Source: a bacterium
GTDB lineage: Bacteria; Planctomycetota; Phycisphaerae; UBA1845
Length of the DNA stretch: 36,732 nucleotides
Direction: 5' to 3'
NCBI GenBank assembly: GCA_024231775.1
Contig: JAAEQG010000493.1
Span: forward strand, 1 to 36,732
Each line of letters opens with the position of its first letter. The stretch's first letter is position 1. A program made the position numbers and the translations under genes. Of the stretch, positions 30,122-36,732 are shown in pieces. The notes below the pieces were generated by a model, which was given only the letters and a program-made list of their open reading frames with translations, did no database searches and was not told the DNA's origin.

Positions 30122-30688
30122 TCACGCCGGATCATCCCCCTTGCTGATCTCATGCCGTAGCCATGCTCGGGCAAAGCTCCAGTATCGATCGGCCGTGGCC
30201 CGGGAGATTCCCAGAATCGAACCAGCCTGCTCGACGGTGAGACCTGCAAAGTAGCGCAGTTTGACCAGCTCGGCCTTTATCGGAGCCTCCCCCGCCAGCA
30301 TCTCCAGAGCTTCATCGAGGGCGATCAGGTCGATCGAGTCCGGCATGACCACGGCGTCGGCTTCGTCAAGTTCATACTTCTGGCGTCCGCCGCCGTGCTT
30401 CATCCTCGCTTTTCTTCGGGCCGACTCGACCAGTATTCGGCGCATAGCCTCGGCGGCGGCGCCGAAGAAGTGGGCGCTGTTTTCCCAGGGGGCAGCCTCG
30501 CCGCCCAACAGCCTCAAGTAGGCTTCGTGAACTAGTTCGGTACCCTGCAGGGTCTGACCCGGGCGTTCGCGAGCCAGCTTCCTCGCCGCCAGCCTGCGCA
30601 GCTCGTCATAGACCGCGGCGAGGAGTTCGTCTGAGGCATGCCGCTCTCCCTTGCGAACCGCCTCGAGGATGCGCGTGACGTCGGTCAT
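30122..30688 (-). CDS. ECF-family RNA polymerase sigma factor (TIGR02999-like)
   Basis: MTDVTRILEAVRKGERHASDELLAAVYDELRRLAARKLARERPGQTLQGTELVHEAYLRLL...LRYFAGLTVEQAGSILGISRATADRYWSFARAWLRHEI. Confidence 0.92.
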   Translation of the reverse strand: MTDVTRILEAVRKGERHASDELLAAVYDELRRLAARKLARERPGQTLQGTELVHEAYLRLLGGEAAPWENSAHFFGAAAEAMRRILVESARRKARMKHGGGRQKYELDEADAVVMPDSIDLIALDEALEMLAGEAPIKAELVKLRYFAGLTVEQAGSILGISRATADRYWSFARAWLRHEISKGDDPA

Positions 30689-30845
30689 GGATTCGGTGCG
30701 ACTGTGGCACGGTAAAACCCGCCGACCACATCGGTCGGCCAACGACGAGTCTGCCATACCGACAGCCTGACCACAAGTCCGCACCTAGCCGCAGGCATGC
30801 GCCGCATGCGATTCCCATTCACCAGCCGCGCCATCCCGGCGTAAC

Positions 30846-32018
30846 TCAGGGAACTTCGGCGACACGAAACCCGAGGCCGTCGTTCTGGTTCGTCGGGGTG
30901 GCGTTGTAGCGACTCGCCGCGAGCAGGTTGCCGTCGGGGCTGCCCCGCGACCCGCCACGACGCCCGCGATACGAACCGTTAAGTATGGCCTCATCCCACT
31001 CCCACACATTCCCACCCTGGTCGAACGTGCCGTAGGGACTGTCAGACAAACCGAAGTACCCTACCTCTGTGCGCCAGTATGGACCTCCGATTGCGTAATT
31101 ACCATCGAAGAAGTTTGCCGAGTTTCCGGTGTCACCGCCTGGATTCCCGTTGTCCGGGACCGCGTTGCTGCCCATGGGGTATTCCCAATAGTTCCCCGTC
31201 ACGCCATCGTTCATGTGATACGCAGCCTTGTACCACTCGTCCTCAGACGGGATCACCCAGGTGGCATCCGGTTCACGCGTGACGAGCATGAGGGCTTCGC
31301 TGCTGGTCGCCCCGTCCAGGAAATACGAGCCGTCTTCGGTGGTGGTCAGGTCCTGCGCGCCCGTGGGCTGGCCGTTGTGCAGCCAGTTGGCAAACCGGGC
31401 CGCGTCGCCCCAGCTCACGTAGTTCACCGGGCGATTGGCCCAGTCGTCTTCCGTCCCACTGGGGCGCCCGCTGAAATCGTAGGTGTAGCTGCCGTTGCTC
31501 CCGATCTGCGTGATCTGGCACCCGTACGAAGAGCTGTCCATGTCCGTGCCGTACAGTCCGTAGGGGTCACTGGCCGCGACGGCGTTGAGGAACTCAGCAT
31601 ACTGGCCCGCGGTCACCTCGTACTTACCGATGTTGTAGGTGTAGCCCACCGCCCCACAGATGCGATCAGCCCCATGACCTCCCGCACCAGCCCCGGACAG
31701 CTCCCCGTCGTTTTCCGGGTTACCGATGGTGACCGTGTCGATCACGACGGCGACGGAAGTCCCAAAGACCCGCCGAAACCTCGCGAAGTCGTAAAGGTCA
31801 ACATCCGTGTCCGAGTCGAAATCGAAGACCTCACAGCCGGCGCCCAACCCTCCGCCCGGACCAGTGAGGCATACCGGAAGGTGGGAGTAGTCGTCCAGAT
31901 CGATGACCCCATTCGTGTTCCAATCCCCGAGGGCGAAGCCCATCGCCGGAGCTCCAGCTCCGAACAGAACCAGCCCGGCCACCAAAGCTAACATCGCCGT
32001 CAGTCTTCGCGCGCGCAT
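30846..32018 (-). CDS. Secreted SUMF1/FGE-fold protein with N-terminal dockerin-like repeat (copy A)
   Basis: Signal peptide; DWNTNGVIDLDDYSHLP...DFDSDTDVDLYDFARFRRVFG; YEVTAGQYAEFLNAVAASD, RPVNYVSWGDAARFANWLHNGQP, WVIPSEDEWYKAAYH, FDQGGNVWEWDEA, GLGFRVAEVP. Confidence 0.9.
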   Translation of the reverse strand: MRARRLTAMLALVAGLVLFGAGAPAMGFALGDWNTNGVIDLDDYSHLPVCLTGPGGGLGAGCEVFDFDSDTDVDLYDFARFRRVFGTSVAVVIDTVTIGNPENDGELSGAGAGGHGADRICGAVGYTYNIGKYEVTAGQYAEFLNAVAASDPYGLYGTDMDSSSYGCQITQIGSNGSYTYDFSGRPSGTEDDWANRPVNYVSWGDAARFANWLHNGQPTGAQDLTTTEDGSYFLDGATSSEALMLVTREPDATWVIPSEDEWYKAAYHMNDGVTGNYWEYPMGSNAVPDNGNPGGDTGNSANFFDGNYAIGGPYWRTEVGYFGLSDSPYGTFDQGGNVWEWDEAILNGSYRGRRGGSRGSPDGNLLAASRYNATPTNQNDGLGFRVAEVP

Positions 32019-32218
32019 CTTCGTGTCCTCCCTGGAAAACAGCCTCCAGTGTCACATCGACCCAACAGGAGAGCCGCTTTGCCCCACTCTCGGAATCTGA
32101 TGGACCCAACAGGAGACACATTGTACCGTCCCCAGCAGAATCGGGCGCCGAAATAGGAACATGCAACGGAGGACCCGCCCCGAAACGTCCGTTCACCAGC
32201 CGCGCTATCCCAGCGTAC

Positions 32219-33376
32219 TCAGGGGACTTCGGCGACACGGAACCCGAAGCTGTAGTACTCGTACGCCGGGTCGGAGTAGCTACGGCGGTACGCCGCGCGC
32301 AGGGTGAGGGCGACGTTGTAGTAGAACGACCCGGCCCGCAGGCCGCGATACGCACCGTAAGGTACGGCTTCATTCCACTCCCATACGTTGCCACCCTGGT
32401 CGAACGTGTCGTAAGGGCTGCCAGACGGCTTGGCGTCGTACGCGCCAACCTCGGTGCGGTAGTACGGGCTGCCTATCGCATAACCGCCGACATAATAGTT
32501 CGCCGAGCCGTTCGTCAGGTCCGTGCCCGGCGTGGCCTCCGGAGTCGGGGCCGTGTTCGATGCCGTGGGGTAGTCCCAGTAGTTGCCCGTCACGCCGTCG
32601 TTCTTGTGATACGCCGCCTTGTACCACTCGTCCTCCGACGGGATGACCCACGTGGCGTCCGGCTCGCGGTCCACGGCGAGCAGCGCGGCGTCACTTGTTG
32701 CGCCGTTGAGATGGTAGGAGCCGTCTTCCGTCGTGGTCAAGTCCTGCGGCCCCGTCGGCTGACCATTGTGCAGCCAGTTGGCAAACCGGGCCGCGTCGCC
32801 CCATGAGACATAGTTGACCGGGCGGTCCGCCCAATCCACTGCCACGCTGTACGTGTAGTTCGGCGACGAGCCGGTCCGTTCGATCTTGCACCCGTAGCTG
32901 CTGCTCCACATGGACCCGTTGTACAGCCCGTAGGTGTCATTGTCCGCCACGGCGTTGAGGAACTGGGTGTACTGCCCGGCCGTGACCTCGAACCTGCCGA
33001 TGTTGTACGCGTAGTCCACCGCGCCACAGATGCGATCCGGGCCGTCGCCGCCGTAGCTCTCGCCCGACCACTCCCCCGCGTTGCCCGGGTTGCCCACGGT
33101 GACCGTGTCGATCACGACATACGCAAGCGGCCCCGTCAGGCCCTGCTGAAAGAGCGCGAAGTCGTCGAGGTCTGTATCGCAATCCCTGTCGGCATCGCCC
33201 CACGGCCGCCCCTGACTGTCAACCACCGTGCCTGCAGGGGTGTTCTCGCAGACGTCGATCGGATCGTCCACGCCGTCGCCATCCGAATCAACGGCCCACA
33301 CCGGCGACGAGGCCCACGACAGCGCCAGCCAGGTGGTCAAAGCTAATACCGCCGTCATTTTTCGCACTGGCATCTT
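32219..33376 (-). CDS. Secreted SUMF1/FGE-fold protein with N-terminal TSP3/dockerin-like segment (copy B)
   Basis: MPVRKMTAVLALTTWLALSWASSPVWAVDSDGDGVDDPIDVCENTPAGT...DADRDCDTDLDDFALFQQGLTG; FEVTAGQYTQFLNAVADND, RPVNYVSWGDAARFANWLHNGQPTG, FDQGGNVWEWNEA, FGFRVAEVP. Confidence 0.9.
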   Translation of the reverse strand, partial: KMPVRKMTAVLALTTWLALSWASSPVWAVDSDGDGVDDPIDVCENTPAGTVVDSQGRPWGDADRDCDTDLDDFALFQQGLTGPLAYVVIDTVTVGNPGNAGEWSGESYGGDGPDRICGAVDYAYNIGRFEVTAGQYTQFLNAVADNDTYGLYNGSMWSSSYGCKIERTGSSPNYTYSVAVDWADRPVNYVSWGDAARFANWLHNGQPTGPQDLTTTEDGSYHLNGATSDAALLAVDREPDATWVIPSEDEWYKAAYHKNDGVTGNYWDYPTASNTAPTPEATPGTDLTNGSANYYVGGYAIGSPYYRTEVGAYDAKPSGSPYDTFDQGGNVWEWNEAVPYGAYRGLRAGSFYYNVALTLRAAYRRSYSDPAYEYYSFGFRVAEVP

Positions 33377-33586
33377 GTGTCCTCCTTGGAAAGCAGCACT
33401 CAACATCACATCGATCGGACGGGAAAGCCACCTTGCCCCTCCCGCGGAATCGTATGGACCCACGCGAAGGTGCATTATACGCCCCGCGTCGCAGAATCGA
33501 GCGCCGAAATGGGAACATGCGACGGAAGACCCGCCCCGAGAGCCCCAACCGAGGGGCAGAGCGGACCCCTAACCCGGATCATTCAT

Positions 33587-33730
33587 GAACGCAGAGAGCG
33601 CAGAGTATTATGCAGCAAGAGATTGCGACCGGATTGCGCTGGGGCACCCTCTGACAGGGTGGATGCGGCCGCACCTGAGCCCTTCTTCTCCATACTCCGT
33701 CTTCTCTGCGTCCTCAGCGTCTCTGCGTTC
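33587..33730. repeat. ACGCAGAG-type inverted-repeat element (possible non-autonomous repeat)
   Basis: Left arm GAACGCAGAGAGCGCAGAG (33587-33605); right arm CTCTGCGTCCTCAGCGTCTCTGCGTTC (33704-33730), reverse complement GAACGCAGAGACGCTGAGGACGCAGAG. Confidence 0.6.
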
Positions 33731-33801
33731 AATCCACTTCCTTTGAGTCCTTCACCGTGCTCGCCAACCTCCAGATGGCATGAATGATCCGGGCTAAGGC
33801 A

Positions 33802-33829
33802 ATGGGGCGCCCATCACTGGGCACCCCAT
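33802..33829 (-). terminator. Strong stem-loop downstream of hcp
   Basis: ATGGGGCGCCCA-TCAC-TGGGCACCCCAT: 12-bp arms, one mismatch, about 60 nt past the hcp stop; weak U tract. Confidence 0.5.
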
Positions 33830-33889
33830 CTCATGCTCACCCTCCGGGATGAACCCGCCACCCCACCGCCGGGCTCTCAACACACGTTG

Positions 33890-35182
33890 CTAAACGCCGA
33901 GTGCACGGTTCAGGTCTTCCTGGGCACTCTTGCCGGTCAGACGCAGATCGAACTTCTCCTGCAAGATCTTGAAGACGTTGGGCGACACGAAGCCCGGCGG
34001 GTTCGGTCCAATGGTGATCCCCTTGACCCCGAGGGCCAACAGCGTGAGCAGCACGGCAACCGCCTTCTGCTCGAACCAGGAGATTACCAGGGTCAGCGGC
34101 AGATCGTTGACCGAACAGTCGAAGGCCTTGGCCAAAGCTACCGCCACCTGGATGGCGCCGTAGGCGTCATTGCACTGGCCCATGTCCAGCAACCGCGGCA
34201 GCCCCAGCAACGTACCGTAGTCGTGATCGCGAATCCGGTACTTCCCGCAACCGAGGGTCAGAATGAACGAGTCCTTCGGGGTCGCCTGGGCGTAGTTTGA
34301 GAAGTAGTTGCGCCCCGGTTCGGCGCCGTCACATCCACCGATGAGGAAGAACCGGCTGATCTGCCCGTCCTTGACCGCCTGCACGATGGTCCCCGCCAAG
34401 TCCAGAATCGCACTGTGGTGGAATCCGATCTGCGACTCGCGGACGATGTTGTCCTTCAGGGGCGTACAGCTCTTGGCTTTGGCGATGAGCGGAGCGAAGT
34501 CGTTGGTCTTGAAGCGGTGGCCTCCCGGAACGGCGGTGACGCGCGTGGTGAACAGCCGGTCGGCGTAGCTATCCAGGGGAAGCAGGACGCAGTTGGTGGT
34601 AGCCAGCACCGGTCCGCTGAATATGGCGAACTCCTTCTTCTGTTTCTGCCAAGCCCCGCCGAAATGGCCGACCAGGTGCGGGAACTTGCCCAGCTCGGGG
34701 TACATGTGGGCGGGCATCATCTCGCCGTGGGTGTAGACGTTGATCCCGGTGCCCTCGGTCTGCTTGAGCAGATCGTAGAGATCAACCATATCGTGTCCGG
34801 TGACCAGGATACCCGGCCCCGCTACGGTACCCTCTTGTATCGTGACCGGCGACGGCTTGCCGTAGTTCTCCACGTGGCCGGCGTCGAGCATCTCCATGGC
34901 CCGCAGGTTCATCATGCCACACTCGAGCACCAGCTCCAGGTGGGTCTCGAGATCGAAGTTGACGTTGGTCACCGTGGCGAAGAGCGCTTCCTCGACGAAG
35001 GCGTCAACCTCCTCGTCCACCTTGCCCAGTCGCCGGGCGTGATGGGCGTAGGAGCACATCCCCTTGAGGCCGTAGAGCAGCAGCTCCTGCAGGGACTGAA
35101 TGTCCTCGTCCTTGCCGCAGACTCCCGGGGTCGTCTGGCATCCGGTTCCGTGGGCAGTCTGCTCGCACTGGTTACAAAACAT
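33890..35182 (-). CDS. hcp: Hybrid cluster protein (hydroxylamine reductase), short form
   Basis: MFCNQCEQTAHGTGCQTTPGVCGKDEDIQSLQELLLYGLKG, ILVTGHDMVDLYDLLKQTEGTGINVYTHGEMMPAH, FFLIGGCDGAEPGRNYF, LTLGCGKYRI, PRLLDMGQCNDAYGAI, LPLTLVISWFEQKAVAVLLTLLALGVKGITIGPNPPGF. Confidence 0.95.
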   Translation of the reverse strand: MFCNQCEQTAHGTGCQTTPGVCGKDEDIQSLQELLLYGLKGMCSYAHHARRLGKVDEEVDAFVEEALFATVTNVNFDLETHLELVLECGMMNLRAMEMLDAGHVENYGKPSPVTIQEGTVAGPGILVTGHDMVDLYDLLKQTEGTGINVYTHGEMMPAHMYPELGKFPHLVGHFGGAWQKQKKEFAIFSGPVLATTNCVLLPLDSYADRLFTTRVTAVPGGHRFKTNDFAPLIAKAKSCTPLKDNIVRESQIGFHHSAILDLAGTIVQAVKDGQISRFFLIGGCDGAEPGRNYFSNYAQATPKDSFILTLGCGKYRIRDHDYGTLLGLPRLLDMGQCNDAYGAIQVAVALAKAFDCSVNDLPLTLVISWFEQKAVAVLLTLLALGVKGITIGPNPPGFVSPNVFKILQEKFDLRLTGKSAQEDLNRALGV

Positions 35183-35357
35183 CTGTGGGTCTCCTTTCAT
35201 CTGAGCGTGCGGGGCGGCGGCTTAAGACCTCCCGTACGCCGTGGACTAAGCCGATCTTCAGGGCAAACGAGTTTGTCTTGAACATCAGCATGTGGATTCT
35301 TGTTCCGCGATAACAACCCCACCGCTGAAGGGCTGGGACACGCGTAACCGCCTTCGG

Positions 35358-36110
35358 CTACGCAACCTCGTTGGTTTCGACGATACTCCCCTCCGGCCCG
35401 ATCACCCAGTCGCCGATCGGCAGACTGGACCCCGCCACCTGACGAGCGCTCCGGGCCAGCATGAGCAATCCGCCGCAGCAGGGCACGCTCATCCGAGCCA
35501 CGGTCAGGCTGCGCAGGTTGGCTTCCGCGAACAACGTGGTCAGTTTCTCCACATACCCGGTCTGATTGTCAAGCTTCGGGCAGGCGAGCGCCACCGCCCG
35601 ACCGGAGAGCAGGCGGGCGTGGAAGTCCGCCATGGCTATGGGTACGCACGGAGCGCAGATCAGCAGGTCCGCCCCCTGCAGAAACGGCGCGGTGGGCGGA
35701 AGCAGGTGCAACTGAACCGGCCAGTGACTCAGGGCACTCGGAGCGGCGGAGGTATCATTTGCGAGGCGCTCCTTCCGGGTGGCGGTGGAGGAGAAATCGA
35801 ACATCCGAGCCGACGGGCATCCCCCTACCGGTGCGGGATGGTCGGTCTTCTGGGCGAGATGGGCTTGCACCGCCTGCTCGTCGAAGGCCTCCGCTGCGCG
35901 TTCCTCGATGCTGATGGCGTCCTGCGGGCAATCACCGAGGCAGGCACCGAGGCCGTCGCAGAACCGATCCGAGATAAGCCGTGCCTTGCCGTCCACGATC
36001 CGGATGGCCCCTTCCGCGCATGACGGAATGCACTGGCCACAACCGTCGCACTTGTCTTCGTCGATACGCACAATCTTGCGCTTGCCGGTCAAGATGGGAT
36101 GAGGCTGCAT
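35358..36110 (-). CDS. 4Fe-4S ferredoxin-domain protein, hcp-associated type
   Basis: KIVRIDEDKCDGCGQCIPSCAEGAIRIVDGKARLISDRFCDGLGACLGDCPQDAISIEER...; C-terminal CAPCVPIAMADFHARLL, ACPKLDNQTGYVEKL, MSVPCCGGL; start MQPHPILTGKRK. Confidence 0.85.
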   Translation of the reverse strand: MQPHPILTGKRKIVRIDEDKCDGCGQCIPSCAEGAIRIVDGKARLISDRFCDGLGACLGDCPQDAISIEERAAEAFDEQAVQAHLAQKTDHPAPVGGCPSARMFDFSSTATRKERLANDTSAAPSALSHWPVQLHLLPPTAPFLQGADLLICAPCVPIAMADFHARLLSGRAVALACPKLDNQTGYVEKLTTLFAEANLRSLTVARMSVPCCGGLLMLARSARQVAGSSLPIGDWVIGPEGSIVETNEVA

Positions 36111-36224
36111 AAGCGTCTCCTTGTCTGAGCGGGTCCAGAGGTTGCCCGGTTGATTCCTTTTCGTCCAGGTGCGTTGCCCCCGCCATCTTCGTGTGCGATT
36201 ATGCACCGCAAAATGCGGCTGTCC

Positions 36225-36238
36225 TTGACCTGGATCAA
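36225..36238. promoter_or_regulatory. Crp/Fnr-family (FNR/DNR-type) binding site
   Basis: TTGACCTGGATCAA within CTTGACCTGGATCAAG; 9/10 match to TTGAT-N4-ATCAA; lies in the divergent intergenic region with CATAAT (36198-36203, minus strand) placed for a class II promoter. Confidence 0.75.
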
Positions 36239-36328
36239 GCCGGGGGCGATTCGTTCGGGTATTCCGGACCGAGGGGCGGGGTGGCGGGTGGGATGCCGGC
36301 TAATGGACGTTGCCGGGGAAGGAGTTTG

Positions 36329-36732
36329 ATGATGGAGCATCCTGGGACCGCGCAGTACATCATCACGAACTGCCGATTCTTCTCGGAGGTCCGGGGCGAT
36401 TCTCTGGAGCGGCTGGTGTCGCTGGCCCGGATTAGACACTACGCGAAGGGTGAGTTGGTGTTCCGCCAGGGCGAGCCCTGCCCCGGCGTGTTCGTGGTCG
36501 GGAGCGGGGCGGTGCGGATCTTCAAGACCGCCCCCAGCGGCAAGGAGCACGTTCTTCACTTCGTCAGCCCCGGGCTTACGTTCGCCGAGGTGGCCGCCAT
36601 CGGCGGGTTTGCCTGTCCGGCGTTTGCCGAAGCCACCGCGGATACCTCCTGCGTGCTCCTACCGATCGATCCCTTCCGACGAGCGCTGCAGGACGATCAT
36701 GAGCTGTGTTTGCAGATCATGTCCAGCATGGC
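36329..36732 (+). CDS. Crp/Fnr family transcriptional regulator (partial, runs off right edge)
   Basis: Manual translation: MMEHPGTAQYIITNCRFFSEVRGDSLERLVSLARIRHYAKGELVFRQGEPCPGVFVVGSGAVRIFKTAPSGKEHVLHFVSPGLTFAEVAAIGGF...; GGAAGGAG RBS upstream. Not in the ORF track because no stop is in the window. Confidence 0.9.
   Translation, partial: MMEHPGTAQYIITNCRFFSEVRGDSLERLVSLARIRHYAKGELVFRQGEPCPGVFVVGSGAVRIFKTAPSGKEHVLHFVSPGLTFAEVAAIGGFACPAFAEATADTSCVLLPIDPFRRALQDDHELCLQIMSSM

Larger units (their letters stand above)
30825..33540. repeat. Tandem gene duplication including 5' and 3' flanks
   Basis: Both units share a 3' flank (ttcaccagccgcgcYatcccRgcgta) and a 5' flank (catctt..gtgtcctcc.tggaaa.cagc ... 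gcgccgaaatRggaacatgcRacggaRgacccgcccc) as well as coding similarity. Confidence 0.85.

Noticed and set aside
30846-33376. Active sulfatase-modifying formylglycine-generating enzymes
   Set aside because: Catalytic Cys pair is missing and no sulfatase is present in the window.
1-36732. CRISPR arrays, tRNA/rRNA genes, transposases, prophage or known defence systems
   Set aside because: None seen: no spaced direct-repeat array, no tRNA-like cloverleaf noticed by eye, no transposase/integrase or defence-domain protein among the ORFs.

Overview
The window looks like Planctomycetota (PVC) DNA. Support: a TIGR04137-like small basic protein, an ECF sigma factor next to a TPR-bearing Ser/Thr kinase, and dockerin-like 'DxDxDxDLDDFAxF' secreted proteins. 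Most genes are on the minus strand; many long plus-strand ORFs in the track are antisense artefacts of high GC. In order: partial M6-type secreted metalloprotease (off the left edge); class I aminotransferase; SPOR-like membrane protein plus small basic protein; GNAT acetyltransferase; SAM methyltransferase; a compact acyl-CoA operon (fused B12-binding/MeaB-like GTPase, IcmA-like mutase large subunit, enoyl-CoA hydratase, 3-hydroxyacyl-CoA dehydrogenase, three acyl-CoA dehydrogenases); Gfo/Idh/MocA oxidoreductase; phosphodiesterase/alkaline phosphatase-superfamily lipoprotein; PilZ protein; DUF2079-like membrane protein; beta-propeller lipoprotein with a coding 27-bp minisatellite; TPR-containing exported protein; STK and ECF sigma; tandemly duplicated SUMF1-fold secreted proteins; and an hcp/Fe-S protein operon divergent from a Crp/Fnr regulator (off the right edge) with an FNR-type box between them. 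The two strongest leads are (1) an isobutyryl-CoA-mutase-type operon with an unusual gene split, in which the B12 domain is fused to the G-protein chaperone but not to the catalytic subunit, and (2) a probable Crp/Fnr-controlled nitrosative-stress module with a short Hcp. All calls are from reading sequence and translations; no database search was run.
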